Shown piece after piece: positions 1 through 12,965 of a stretch of DNA of 64,000 nt. Where the stretch lies: assembly GCA_032207245.1 (NCBI GenBank), contig CM063510.1:50285650-50349649 (forward strand), in the 5' to 3' direction. Position 1 is the stretch's first letter. Each line of letters opens with the position of its first letter. Below the pieces are notes generated by a model, which had not been told where the DNA came from, did not search any database, and saw only the letters and a program-made list of their open reading frames with translations. The stretch is from Pardosa pseudoannulata. Its lineage: Eukaryota; Arthropoda; Arachnida; Araneae; Lycosidae. Both the position numbers and the translations under genes were made by a program.

Positions 1-309
1 TCCTCGGTGAGATAATCGATTTTGTCTGTCCTCGATAAGGACACATAATGGATAACCAGAACGGGTCTGGATTGTAGTACCAATTTTCAACGCGTTTTGC
101 TGAGTATATGCTCGTTGTCAGCTGTTTTCATTATCACATCAGTTTCATCTAGATTCTTGCTGAGAATAATTACAGACTGTTTATCAGCATCTGCCATTTC
201 TTCTTCTGATGAACCAATGAGCTGTCGGTTGATTTCAATTAGCACACTGATTCGAGTATTGTTCTTCCATTGTGGCCTAGCTGCTCAACCTTTTACTACG
301 AATATGCTA
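1..309 (-). pseudogene. Broken open frame, unrecognised
   Basis: On the minus strand one frame stays open from about 309 to the window edge except for two in-phase TGA codons (near 285 and 87). The 65-codon stretch between them is acidic and contains a run SSEEEMADADKQ. The composition looks more protein-like than the surrounding AT-rich DNA. I do not recognise a family. It could be the decayed end of a mobile-element ORF that continues beyond the window, or chance. Confidence 0.2.
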
Positions 310-1047
310 TTTAAAGCAACACGATTATGGTTAATTTTATGCCCCTTGCTGTTATTTAAGCAAACAATCTCGTGATATATGAAAGAACTGAAACTGGATT
401 GTCTTAAGGGAAAAACATTCTTGAATGTTGTACAATAAGTCCAAAAATGTGCACATTTATGATTAAATTGGCAAAAATAGGAAAGAGTGTAAGAGACTAT
501 GCATATTTCATTGTTAATTGAACTACCTATTCCTTAAATCCGGAATTTGTTCATAATAGTGGAACTGTAAATCAAAGCTTTTTTTTATCCAAATAGCTTA
601 TTAATTACATTAAAAAATATTTAAAAATAAATATACCGTTACGAAATATTTATCTATTATAAAATCTAATAACAAACGTAGAAAATTATGTATAATATTT
701 CTTTTTTTAGATCATGTATGAGACGGACCTTTTTTTTGTTGAATATTAAAAAAAAAAACTATTTGTCTAACTACATTACACTGTCACAAGGATGACATTT
801 TTAGTAGTATATTTTAAATATTGGTAGTAGAATGAATAGAGAAACTTTTCCTTAAGTCTATAATCGAATAAAACTAGAAAACATGTTCCAATGAAATATG
901 ATAATAATTCGGCTACAAAGATTTGCTTTTGTCTTAAAAGTACCGACTACTTTGTCATTTTTAAAACAAACAAAGAATCAGGTACTTTTGGTAAAATTAT
1001 GTACCATTGAAATTTTTTTTGCCTTAAACAAATTGGAAAGTGGTACA
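310..1047. other. AT-rich DNA, nothing recognised
   Basis: Low-complexity AT-rich sequence with poly-A and poly-T runs. Open frames here are short and compositionally biased. I see no gene or repeat. Confidence 0.5.
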
Positions 1048-1147
1048 NNNNNNNNNNNNNNNNNNNNNNNNNNNNNNNNNNNNNNNNNNNNNNNNNNNNN
1101 NNNNNNNNNNNNNNNNNNNNNNNNNNNNNNNNNNNNNNNNNNNNNNN
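1048..1147. other. Assembly gap (100 N)
   Basis: Exactly 100 N, the conventional size for a scaffold join of unknown length. The sequence ends in gtaca on the left and resumes with tacat on the right. Translations that run through it (X residues) are meaningless. Confidence 0.98.
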
Positions 1148-3557
1148 TACATAATTTTTATCATCTTTATCAAAAGTTTACCATTTCTTATCTATCCTTT
1201 TGCATACTTTAGATTTTTAGTATTGAGTTAATGTAAACATCCTATGGAGTTTGGTTGCTTATTACATGGCCTAGTGGCCATAAATATCATCATGCCTCTG
1301 AAATATATAGTTAGAATTTTGTTTCTTTCAAACACACCTACGCTATTATTTTGACGAATCAAGAGGATATTTTACGCTTTGCATAAATTTATTGTCAATT
1401 ATCTGCTGAGCTGAGGAAAATCCCTAACCGTATTATATATTTTATACATAGACAGTAGTACAAAAAATAGTTCCTTTTAATAAGAACAAATTTTAATATA
1501 TTTTCTACTGTATTCAGGAGCATTAAATTGCTAGTAGAACAATTCGTATGAAAATATTAATATCCTGGTTGTTCGACTTTAAAAGGCACGCTGTATGACT
1601 TCGTACACATTTTCTCTAAACAATTTTACACTTCTAAATAAGTGATTCTTACTTTTCTCTGTATCTTACCACACCATATTATAGACATAATTTAGTATGT
1701 TGTAAGCTAGTTAATAAATAATTTAATTTATTGGATACTTGTCTTTATTCATACGTCTATTTAGTCATTACAAGAATCCATAAAATTTATATTCTGTATA
1801 CCACGAACCTTGCAGTTTTACACCAAGTAATTGAAAAAAAGCGATTAATATGAGAGTAAATGTGATAATTTATTTGTATTTATGTGGTAAATGTAGTTTT
1901 GCTTTACTTTTTGAATTACTTCATTAATTACTCATCGGTGTTTTGAGTAGATTGGAAACATGTTTGGGAGCCCTACGGTTAACAATTTTCTTTATGAAAC
2001 GTATGTAGATCATACCTAGTAATTTATGCTCCAAAATTCAAAATATCAGCCAAAACTAACGCCAAAAATTAGCTTCGAACCCACTGTATATTGTGTTAAA
2101 GTGCAGTGCAGTACTTCTTTGCCTATGTCCAACTTAAACAAAACACCTAAACCAAATAGAATTATCTGAAAAATTTGGCAAAAACTTTTTTTGAAGTTAG
2201 CATTATTTAGGATTATTTCTTTAGTAAATTAAAAATTATTCTGAATAGTTGCAGCATTAAATACAGCATCAAAAGTTCTCTACGTGACAAAAAGCAGTAG
2301 AAAGTCTTAATTTAACAAATGTAAAACTTTTATACGAAATTTTTATTATAAAACTAAATTATATGAAAAACTTAGAAAATGAGAAATGTAGTATCTTTGT
2401 TCTTTAATAATCATTATTTGATTGTATACATGCCAAGAAAATGTTATAGATTTGTAAATAAACAAAAATTATAAACTCAAATTACATAAAGAATATTCAA
2501 ATTGCAGAATGATATACTTCCTTAAGATTCGTTAGGAGTTTACTTTTTGTCCCTGAAAAAAGCTCTGATTTGTTTATTTCTTAGATATATTTTATTCTAC
2601 AAGTTTTTTCTTCATTTATTAATGCACTTCTCTAAATCAATAAACTGTTTTTCGAAAAATCTTAGCTCAATATTTTGTATGAAGAACTAATGAGATATCA
2701 TTTTCTTTATCAGTGTTTTCATTTGTTTGTAATAATTTATATTTGGCTTTGTAGTAAACAATATTTTTATCGTTATAATGTTACAAATTAATTAATATAT
2801 TAGTGTTAGATTTTTTTAGCCTTTTCCAAATTAGGAAATTTTGTAGCTGAAATGAGTGTCACGTGACACAGAATGGTTTCAAATAATGTCTCCAAATACG
2901 CTATAAAATTTCAGTTGCCACACTTTGGTTTACTCTCAATGAAATAAAGATAATGTAAAAGAAATATAGTAAAAAATATATTGAATACGGATTTCTGCTT
3001 ATTATTTTTTAGTTCAATTTGCTTCAAATAACGGTTAATTAATACATTTTATATGCAGAGTATAGAAAAAAAAATATATATGTTGGCGCAGGATGGCTTG
3101 CTCCCCACCCCGAATTGCGTTGCCTTATGTAAATACAAGTTTTCGCACGTTTTACAAGACCTGACAATTCTTAGAGGGAATTGTAACAAATAAAAAGGTT
3201 AGAGTTAAAGTAAGAATGATTTTGTGCATTTTAAAATAAAAATAGTAAACTTTAAAGATTGGAATATTTCACTCTAAAATATATATTATTTAAACAGACT
3301 AATTGCATTACTTATTAAAGTAGACATTCAAGTGTAGTCATGAAAACTGTAACTTATCTTTCTATTTGAAGATTGTTAAAAGAAAAAATGGCTTGATTTC
3401 TTTTAGTTTAAAGTGCTACAATTTACTGTTTTGCTACACTACGAACAATGACAACGAGACCTATTACTTGCAGCCGATTCCGTATGTCTACGATCACCCA
3501 TACCAGCAACGAGGTTCTAACCGTGAACTGTAGTATCGAAGAGTACCGTCCTATCAT
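1148..3557. other. AT-rich intergenic DNA
   Basis: No reading frame of interest. The only compositional break is a small GC-richer patch around 3083-3160 (ggcgcaggatggcttgct, then a C-rich run), which I cannot assign. It may be the remains of a short repeat. Confidence 0.5.
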
Positions 3558-4850
3558 CTTTTGAAAAACAAAAGGAAGGATTAATGGATAATTTGTTTTT
3601 TAGAGTTAGGAAGTACATTAAAATTTAACTTACTAAGCCGAATTGCCATTATACAAGAAATTAATTTTCTACACACCCTATTTTATATAAGTGAGTGTGT
3701 ACTTGTATGAGCTATAAAGAAACTTAGTTTCACTTAAAAGTGTGTCAGTACAATATGTTTATCCATTTTATTAATACGAGAATGCATATTTTAAATAAGA
3801 GCTTTTTCGTTAATATTTTACTAATAAATTTTAGCGTTGATTACAAGATTTTTAATGCATTGTAACACAATTATTAATTTTATAGAAGTAAGATTATATG
3901 AATATGTATTTAATGTCCATATTGCATGTTTACAGTATAATTTTCCATAATGACAGACAATTTCGGATAACACTTGGCTTTAAGTCACGACTGTACTATT
4001 TTATCTGTTAGAATCTTACAAATTCAGGACGCTTTCATAAGTAACACAAATAGAAGACAAAATGTTCAAATATATTAACAATCCAAATACTATTCTTTCT
4101 ATTTGTAACTTTTGTAAAAAGGAAGAATGAAATGATTGTTAGTTGTTTTGAATTAGAGTCTAGACTAATAAATTTAAACTGAGCCGAATTGACCTTCTAC
4201 AGGAATTTTTCTACGCACCCTAATTTATGTAAGCAATATCGAAATTTTGTTTGTATGAGCTACATAGTAACTTGATTTCACTTACTAATGTATGAGATTA
4301 ATATGTTTTCCCATTGTACTGTTATGAGATTGTATATATGAAATAAGAACTGGATATTGTTAATGCTTTAAAAGAAAAGTTACAGTGTTATTTAACAGAC
4401 TTTTAATTAATTTTATGTTAAAAAAATAAGGATTAATATTCATTAATGACAATAAAATATTTTATTAAATTTCTATTTTTTAGATAATGAGTTAAAAATT
4501 TCCTCAAATCTATGAATGAATTTAATTGAGCAACTGAGGTCGTAACAGGCCGCCCCACAAACATCGTTAAGCATGAATATCAAATACATTATCGTAAATA
4601 TTAATTGGTTTTTAAACTCACTAAGTAAAGATTTTATTCTACTCTATTTATATGTTTATTGATTTTACAGAACACTAAAACTATATGTAATTTTCATCTT
4701 TATATTACAGATAATTCTCTATAATGACTAGCTTCCAGATGATTTAGATTAACATTTTGGATTAAAATAGTCACTTCTATACAGTGTAATCTAACAAAAT
4801 CACAGCAGAACTTTTTTATATGAAATATAAAGAAGTAAATTTAAATTTGT
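3558..4850. repeat. Diverged tandem duplication, unit about 550 bp
   Basis: Copy 1 (about 3558-4106) and copy 2 (about 4107-4850) align in the same orientation. Both begin with a cttttg...aaggaag run, share gccgaattg (3637 and 4183, offset 546), then ctac.caccctaat/ttatgtaag, then gtatgagcta, and later a ccataatgacag / ctataatgactag stretch (about 3946 and 4720). Copy 2 carries roughly 200 extra bases in its middle. Neither copy codes for protein. Divergence is high, so the duplication is old. Confidence 0.55.
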
Positions 4851-5699
4851 TAGTTTTTTTTATTAATTACACTCTTGAATTTTTGATTCCACTTATAACT
4901 ACATTCCTTCTAAACCAAATATTCTTACAAATGCTATAATTTTTTGTCCTTAAAACACTGCAAGGTATGTGTTATTTTCTAATTCGTATATACTCAAAAA
5001 GTGAATTTTTTTTATTTTGATGATTTTTTAATATTCAGATATACAGGTTTTTTGAATGTGTGTTGTATATATGTTCATAAAATAAGAGTTAATAGAAGTA
5101 ATAGAAAGAAAACAATTTCTGTCAATTTTGAAACTCTTAAATAGGAGGGCAAAAGATCCTGACTTTGTATCAAAAAAGAGAATTTTCTAGAAAATATGGT
5201 TAATCTTTTAATTAGTATTATATTTTATTCGTTAACTACTACAATGACTTTTGTTAGAATAATTTGAACAGCGAAATATATAAATAAACTTAATCTAGTC
5301 TTAACAGTATTTTATCTAGCCTTAAACATTTTCTTGACGTGAAGAATTTAAGTCGGATATCTCGTGATAAATGTTCTTTTAATGCTTCAAAAGATTAAAC
5401 ATCTGAAAAGGATTTTTATAAATTTTGAAACCTTTAAATTACGCATCTTCATGAGTTTCAAAATAGATATTTATAGCTTCAGAAACGTATTAACGATATC
5501 AAACAATTAATTTGTTATACTTTTTTATTCTTACTTAAATCATTGACTCCTGAATTGTTAATGCTGAATTATATTTATGTTATAAATGAAATCATAGTCT
5601 GTGCTTATTAGTGATGAACTGTAAACTGCAGTAGACTTTCAGCTGAACGAAATTTCATTGAAATTTCAATATTTCTCTTTGATAAAATTGTAAAATAGT
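4851..5699. other. AT-rich DNA, nothing recognised
   Basis: No open frame with protein-like composition and no repeat that I could match elsewhere in the window. Confidence 0.5.
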
Positions 5700-5900
5700 A
5701 CTAACACTAAAATTCCTAGTGTTTTTGGCTGCTTTTCGATACCAGAGTTTGTAGGTTCAAATTCCACTGGTAGCATGAATGTTTGTAGCCGGTAGGAATT
5801 GGCTTTAAAGAGTAGGTCGAGAATTCATTAGCCCTCGAGTAGCAAAATAGTAGATTGTAGCTCTTTCATTCGACTATAGAGGGTATTTTACTATCCCTCA
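5700..5900 (+). repeat. SINE-like repeat, family 1, copy a
   Basis: A Pol III B-box-like stretch (aggttcaaattcc, about 5753-5765) is followed by a body that aligns with the copies at 16.75 and 40.2 kb: cactggtagcatgaatg, then gtagcc, then aattggcttta, then attagccctcg and agcaaa. The tRNA-like 5' part (A box) is too decayed to define. It is non-coding and not expected to be mobile. Confidence 0.5.
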
Positions 5901-7995
5901 GCTTAAAATTTATTTAATGTTGGTATTTTTTATTTTATAATAAAAGAAGTTTAAATACATTTTTAAAACAGTCTATTTTCTAAAACTTATAACATTTTAT
6001 TAAAATATTTTTTTTCAAAAACTGAAGAAATGTTAAGTAAATAAATGATGGTGCTACAAATAGCGATATTTGCCTGCTTATCTTCGCATTCCGTTAATAA
6101 AAATTTCTCTTTATCTTTTAACAGGCTGTTTTAAAAGTAAAATCAAGGTATCTATAAAAGTTTCAAGCACGTAACTCAAAGTTTTTAAATACTATAATAG
6201 GAGACCACCATACGTTTATAGCATACTAGTTTATGGAGAACACAACTCTAGGAAAATATATATGTTAGAAGTTCTCAGATCAAGAAAAGTCTTAGGGGAA
6301 ACGCTAAAATTTGAAGACCCTTTTTATAATTTTAATTTCACGACAATTATGGCAGACAGCCGTTGTAACTGTTCTCGACAGAACTACAATTTGCAAAAAG
6401 AATATATCAGCTACCTAATTTGGTTTAATGCACGTGACGACTAATCACCTAACTAATGGTTATGGAGCGATTATTTGCTTTCATTCGTATGCCTAAGTTT
6501 CGGTGACGTATTTCTTAAAGGGCTACAACATAAAGATGAAAGTCAACTCTAGTAAGTAGCAAAAAGAGATAAAAATTATGCGGACAACTGTTTTGTTGCT
6601 TCGTTCAAGCAACATTCTCAACGATAGAATTTTCAGCCGCTAGTACTCTCACCGAGAACATTGTTCCCTCGAAGTTACGAAACAACAGTCTACATAATTT
6701 CCCTATTTGTGGCTTACGTTGACTTTGCATTTTATGTTATGTTGTGTTACAAAGGTTTTAAATTTTGTTCCAGGTCTGTTTGCCTTTTAGGGTAGCAGAA
6801 GATAAAACTGAACTGCATAAAAGCCCTACAGATTTAGACAGACAGAATATTCTGCAATATGCCTGTCTGTTGCAATCACTGAATAAAGAGATAAATGTTG
6901 TTGTTCATCGTACTATTCGAAATAAAATTACTGATACATTTTTTATGATAGTTCATTTTTTAAAGGAAATTTTCTAAGCAGAAGTTGATGAGGCTAACAA
7001 TGAGAATTTTGCTGGGGAAAGTGTGAGAAGGTGGGAAAGGTAGGGATGTAGATAAATATTCTTGATTACTAATTTTCAGCACTTATAACCAAAACGAAAA
7101 GTCAAAGCCTTCGTTTCTGAATATAGCATAAAATTCAAAGCTAACACAAATAAGGCATAAATTAAGGAGAGAAATCTAGTAAAAGCAGACTGAGCTAAGT
7201 ATACTTTTATAATCCCTGAGTGCTCTCAGATTAAGAATTTTACTCGTTTGAAGTAACGAAACGGCTGTTTACACAATTTATTTTTATCTTCTACTCAATG
7301 ATTATTATTCTGCAATAAACTACCTTACAGAATTTGGTTTCCATTATGTAGATGAATTAATATATTTTATTTTTCGATTTATGAGATATAATGTAGACTG
7401 GTTGACTATGCATTTTTATATTAAATTTAATATTTGTTATGTACAAGCACATACTTCAACAAAAGATAAATCAAAATTATAATTTTTTTTAAATGAGCAA
7501 TAAGAAAATGAGGATAAGTTTAAATCTCCTAAAAATCGAGTCACAGACATAGAAAACATTTTCCTTGAACATTTTTAAAATTCTCTTTCTTCTGAAATAG
7601 TTATAAAATTTCCTAGTTTCTAAATTTCAAAAGTCTAAAGCTTAATTTCAATGATATTCAATTGCTTTCTAATTACTTATGTTTGAATTCAAAAGTATTT
7701 AACTTAGTATGCATCAAAATCTTTTCCAATAATCTGCATCTTAAGCAATTCTGTTCTTTTTATTGTATATTCTCTTCTTTAATCAATTTAGTGAAATTTC
7801 TCAGATGTCTTTCTCCCATTTACAGAAAATGTTTTCTTTGTTACTGTCGTTATATAACTGCTAATATCTAATTAAAATGTTCACTTTGTAGAAATTAATG
7901 AACAGAACTTGAGACTTAATTAGTTTTAACTCGATCTGTTCATCCAATTTTAAAATTTCTTTCAATTATAAGTTACCGACTTCATTTTAAGCAGT

Positions 7996-7998
<3 letters not shown>
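5901..7998. other. AT-rich DNA, nothing recognised
   Basis: Contains a few 60-70 codon open frames (for example around 6262-6444 and 6765-6977) with no recognisable motif. They are the length expected by chance. I see no gene. Confidence 0.45.

Positions 7999-8082
<84 letters not shown>
7999..8082. repeat. (AT)n microsatellite
   Basis: About 42 uninterrupted AT dinucleotides. It flanks no recognised element. Confidence 0.98.
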
Positions 8083-8084
<2 letters not shown>

Positions 8085-9687
8085 CAAATGTCTTATGTAA
8101 TAACTTGCTAATGGCTTAAATTTAAAGTATTGAATAAACCACTCATCATTTGACATTTAATTCAGCATATACTTCCCATAATGGTTGAAGGTAAATAAAA
8201 ATTATTTTATTAGGTTGAATAAGAGTGGTATATTAAAGCTTTATAACAGTGTAAAGTTTTATTTTGCTTAATAGTTTTAAAGCTTAAAAAAACTGAAAAC
8301 GATTCTTTAAAGAAATGAAACGAATTTTGCATGTGAAGAAAAATTTTTTTCCTTATAAAAAGTTTTTATTAGTAGAGAATATTATTTGCTTCAGTTTATG
8401 ATAATATTTGAGAACACTTTGTTTATTAATATCATATGTGTTTCAGTCAAAACCAAAATGTTAAATCCATTGAAAATATAAGTGGACGTCCTAAATACAT
8501 TCTTCCATGGAACAAAAATCCAACCAAGCATTCTTATGTAATGTTTTCTATAACTAGACAATGAGTTTTTTTATACTTATATAAAGTTTAATATCTAAGT
8601 TTTTAAGTTTTCATATTTAAAGTTTTTTCTACAGTGTTAATGTATTTTCATTTAAAAAGTACATATATTAAACTCCCAGTGATGCCTAATAACTTAAATG
8701 CTTTTCTGAATTTTTTAAAATATCATTAGACACGGCAAAAAGTAAAATAATCTGTGTGCGGAAAGTATTATTTCTTTAAAATTCGCTTTCTTCTACGAAG
8801 AAAAGCGTTAAAAAGATTTTAAAAGCAAAAAGAATAGGGTTTTAGTCAAGCCATGTGCAAATAGATTACTACTAGTTTAAATTTCTGCAATTGAAAGTTT
8901 CTAAATACCCCGAACAGCTTTTATATTTAAAAAATTGATTTTATTTTTTCTCTAATCTAATTTTTTCTGACTGGAGATATAATTGTCTTAGGAACTGAAC
9001 CCATGCCGAAAATTTCAGATCTCTAGCTAAACAGCAATTACATTAAAATTAGTTTCAAAATATCAGCTGACACACAAGTGAAGTTAAATAAAAGCAATTA
9101 TTTTTAATTAAGTGAAAAATTTATGAATTTCGTTGTTGGGATTAGTGATTAATCGGGATACATTTAATTACCATTCTGCAAATAAAGAAAAACTTTGAAA
9201 ATATCTTTTCGATTTTACACGTGCCATATTCTAGTTATGTCATAAAGAAGTCCCTTCATTATATCCATGCCTTTAAAATGGCTGCCTATTTTTTTTCTCT
9301 TTCATAAAGCATGATTTATTGGAGTTCATATTTGACAGGAAATTTTTGTTTTCTAATATGAATAATACATGTTATGTTTTCCAAACCAACAATAAAGCAT
9401 AAAATATGGAACACTTTTATTCATAATACTATTCACAGGATAATAAAATTAGAATATGAAATATGCTTTCCTCGTGCGAAGGTACTTTATATTAAAAGAA
9501 ATATTCCTGGCAGAAACCATATGTTTTCATGTTTTCTGATTCAAAAATAACTTCTTCAGAGACACTGCTTTCCTGTTAGATTTAATATGGTAATTTTTGT
9601 TTGTAGGATAAATTTAAGTTCTCTTGTAAACATACATGATATAAAATTTGTGGAAAATATTAAAAGAAAAAATAGTAATTGTTTAGA
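8083..9687. other. AT-rich DNA, nothing recognised
   Basis: Unstructured AT-rich sequence with no supportable feature. Confidence 0.5.
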
Positions 9688-9752
9688 TTTTCAATTTAAA
9701 ATGTTTATAACAATTCATAGTTTTTCAATTTAAAATGTTTATAACAATTCAT
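9688..9752. repeat. 34-bp tandem duplication
   Basis: A 31-base stretch (beginning ttttcaatttaaaatgttta) occurs at 9688-9718 and again without change at 9722-9752, period 34. Perfect identity in this otherwise decayed DNA means the duplication is recent, or that it is an assembly stutter. Confidence 0.9.
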
Positions 9753-11169
9753 TTCAAACACTTTACAATAATCACATTATCAGTCAGTTATATAAAGCTG
9801 ATAATGCATAACCTGCCCCTCAAATTCATTAAACTGTCTCTGTCTACCGCATCTAACCATATTGATAATGGCTAATTAATCGTATATATTAACTGAGCTA
9901 ATAGTATTTATTTTTAGCTCCTCTGTTCTTGATTTCTTGCCATGTCGTAACATATATAGGAAATTTCAACTAACGGAATATTCTAGAAAAGCATGTCATT
10001 AATTTTTACTACATGCAAGCTCCTTCTTCTTGAAGGGTAACTTTTTTTAAACCAAATTCCAACGCAAGAATTTTTGTTGAATTCTGCTTATTATATTCTT
10101 TTATTATTATCCAAAATACTTGGAATTTTCTTGGAATTTCTCTAAACTTTACTGTAGATATTTAATGAAAATACTTTGTCTTTGGAATAAAGTTTGAAAT
10201 AAAAATTAAGTGCATTGTATAAAAATTTGTCAGTTTTCCTGATACACTGCCCACAGATTTATAACAACGTGTACTGAGTTTGTTTGATAATTTTTGCAGT
10301 TTTGAAAAATCTATCACCTATTTAAAATACGAAAGATAATCGAAGAATTCAAAGATGTATAATTAATTTATAAATATTTTATGTTTAAATGTTATCTGAA
10401 AGGGACATGACTTGAAAAACTATAAATACCTAATTAAAAAAAACAATCGAAAACATCAGGAATAAGCACTCCTTGATATAATTGGATACTCATTAAAGGA
10501 AGTAGTTTTAATATTACGATATTTCAAGTATTGAATATATTATTTAAAAACAGAAAATTTTACATCAAAACTGATTGTTGTATTCATATATATATATATA
10601 ATATATATATATATATACAACATATATTTATTGCATTTGTAATTAAATTATTTTTAATAGTGTCATTTTAATTATGTTCCATTTTAATGGTGCAAAAATA
10701 TTCATATTTTAGGAACTCGAGAGGCATTTGCTTAACTTATTATTCTCACTCAGAGGATAATAAAAATGAATGTGCCACATAAACAAACTTTTTTGGTCTG
10801 TTTCTAATTAATATCTTTTTCCGTAATTAGAATTTTGGAATGTGATATAATAGAATGTAATATTTGCAGTGTAAACAACCAACATTTCTTCATCAAAGAA
10901 TTTCTCTTTTAGTACATTTCTCACCTTTTAGAGTCCAGCCAGCCATGAAGAAAGGGCTTATATTTATAGTTACAATCAAATTTTACACGGATAGTAACAA
11001 TAAATTGCCATTCTTCAAATAAAAATAAAGAAAAATTACAGCTTTGCAACAATGTACGTACTCAAAATTTTATTTCTATGATTCAGATTATATATGTATA
11101 CTGAGAGATTTGACAATAGAAGAGCAAACTTCTAGGAGCTCCTCAGAGTTCAAAAATCTATTCATAATG
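9753..11169. other. AT-rich DNA with a short AT hairpin
   Basis: The only structure is at 10576-10622: TGTTGTAT and ATACAACA flank an (AT)n core and could fold back. No gene seen. Confidence 0.45.
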
Positions 11170-11430
11170 AGTTAAGTATATTGTTACAAATTGATTTTGC
11201 CTTGATGGTAAGAAAGTGAAATTTTTATTTTTTCTCCAAATTTTCCAATACATCACCTAATTTCCCGATTTAAAAATGGAAATCAATGTTTATCAAAATT
11301 GATAGTACAGTTTCAAAATTAACGTTTTCTTGTACGTACGTACATCTACAACACTAAAGCTTATTAAACACGATATTTTCATGGTCACAATCAGTATTTA
11401 TGTTGAATTTTGAACATTCTCTGTAATGCT
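11170..11430. repeat. Diverged direct repeat, left copy
   Basis: Aligns with 13395-13640 in the same orientation, offset about 2.2 kb. Shared blocks include ttacaaatt/cttgatgg, tttcaaaat, tgtacgta/gtacat, ctaaagcttattaaaca (versus ctaaaacttgttaaaca) and cacaatcagtattt. It ends just before the Tc1-like element begins. Confidence 0.5.
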
Positions 11431-11434
11431 ATTA

Positions 11435-11711
11435 CACTGGTGTGAATAACTTCAGCAACAGGTGGTTTCTTTGCCATAACTCCTCGAGAAATCATCTAAG
11501 AGATATGAAATTCAGAAATGAGGGAGAGTTTTATGTACGCAAAGAATGACGATAGCATCAGCGCTGAAAAATGATTGCAATACATACGGTATGGAAACAA
11601 ACAAAAACAAGCTTTATTGAATGCAATAGTGTCGTGATTCATTATTGTCTGTCCAAGAGTAATAAGAAGAAGCAGATGTTTCTTAATATGGGATATGACC
11701 TCCCCTAACTG
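11435..11711. repeat. Tc1-like left terminal inverted repeat
   Basis: Pairs with 12687-12963. Matching blocks, read inward, include cactggtgtg, tttgccataactcc.cgaga, gaaattcagaaatgaggga, caagctttattgaa, tcgtgattcat/attgtct and gatatg.cctccc.taactg. Repeats of this length bring to mind the IR/DR class of Tc1 elements, but I did not identify internal direct repeats. Confidence 0.88.
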
Positions 11712-12686
11712 AAATGGTTGTTTCTCAACGTCTCCGAATACTTGGAAGCAGCTGGTCCAACATTTCTTGCGGTAGGAGTGCCCATTCCGCTATCAGCATC
11801 TCTGTAAGTTGTTGGGTGCTCTCCGGATGAATTTAACGTGCTGCAATGCCTCTCCCCAAAGCATCCCACACCTGTTCATTTAAATCAACAGATTACGCTG
11901 GTCAATCTATTCGAGTGATATCTTCACTTTCCAGTAGCTCTTCAACAGCAAAAATCCGATGTGGCTGTGCATTGTCATCCATAAAAATGAGGTCTGGGCC
12001 TATGGCACCTTGGAACAGACGCACATGGGAAAGGAGTACCTCCTCACAATAGCCATCCACGGTTATAGAACCTTTATCGAAAACATGGAGCTCAGTTCGC
12101 CCGTTCAGTATAATGCCTCCCCAGACAAGAACTCCACGATCACCGTAACGGTGTCTTTCATTAATGTTGCTAAGATAAAACCGGGTCCCGACCTCTCTCC
12201 AAATAAAAAGAGTTGAGGATTTCTTCTGGTATTGAACCGACTTTCATCCTTAAAGAGGACACGACTCCATTGATAAGTTGTCTAGTTTTGGTGATCTCTT
12301 CATTACTGCAAACGTTGGCATCGGTGGCCAACTTTCAACGGGAGGCAGCTTCAGGACGGTGGGTGATAGCTTCACTTGTAAAGGCGTCTGGCCACAGTAA
12401 ACCAAGACACTTGTCACCCCGTTGCTCTACAGAGTTGCTGAGTACGCTTGCTGACTGGTGTCGGCCTCTTTTCGCCTGCAACACGATATATTGTTTATCC
12501 CCTGCAGTTTTCATCCTCGAGCGACCACCACCAACCTTTCTAACTGATATACCTGTGGTTCAACACTTTTCGAAACGACACTTTTGTTGATTCCGAACTC
12601 TGCAGCTACGCTAGTGCCAGTACACCCTTCCTCCAACTTTCTGATCATCGAAAACGGTATGCGGAGACGGTCCGAAGCAACAGCTG
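11712..12686 (-). pseudogene. Tc1-like DDE transposase, decayed
   Basis: Read on the minus strand, the C-terminal half of a Tc1-type transposase (cut-and-paste integrase in the nucleus) is clear. FKDESRFN near 12240 carries the first catalytic Asp region. GTRFYLSNINERHRYGDRG is followed by VWGGIILNGRTELHVF, then GPDFIFMDDNAQPHRIF with the second catalytic Asp (about 11960-12000). The third acidic residue lies in DLNEQVWDALGRGIAAR (about 11845-11890), 34-35 residues further on, as expected. These blocks lie in different frames or are interrupted by stops, and the HTH N-terminus is only partly readable upstream. Plus-strand open frames across this region are antisense shadows. It is not expected to be active. 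Confidence 0.88.
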
Positions 12687-12963
12687 CAGTTAAGGGAGGA
12701 CATATCTCATATTAAAGGACACCAGCTTGTTGTTCTTCCTCTTGTTTAGACAATCATGAGTCACGATACTATGCGTTCAATAAAGCTTGCTTTTGTTTGA
12801 TTCCATACAGTATGCATTCTGTTTCTTTTTCAGCTTCGATGCTTTCTTCATGCATTTCGTACATAATACTTTCCCTCATTTCTGAATTTCATGTTTCTCA
12901 GATGATTTCTCGTGGAGTTATGGCAAAAAAACCCACTTGTTTCTTAAGTTCTGCACACCAGTG
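12687..12963. repeat. Tc1-like right terminal inverted repeat
   Basis: Partner of 11435-11711. The open frame at 12797-13003 on the plus strand is simply this repeat read through and is not a gene. Confidence 0.88.
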
Positions 12964-12965
12964 TA

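Larger units (their letters stand above)
11435..12963 (-). mobile_element. Tc1-like DNA transposon with long inverted repeats
   Basis: The element begins CACTGGTGTG (11435-11444) and ends with the complement CACACCAGTG (12954-12963). It is bounded by TA on both sides (11433-11434 and 12964-12965), the target duplication expected of Tc1/mariner insertion. The terminal inverted repeats are unusually long, about 277 bp each (11435-11711 and 12687-12963), and can be followed almost base for base with scattered differences. Total length is 1529 bp. The interior, on the minus strand, encodes a DDE transposase now broken by frameshifts and stops. The intact TA flanks and alignable TIRs show a complete insertion. 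Confidence 0.9.

Noticed and set aside
898..1231. Open frames spanning the first N run
   Set aside because: Their middle is unknown sequence; the flanking codons are ordinary AT-rich DNA.
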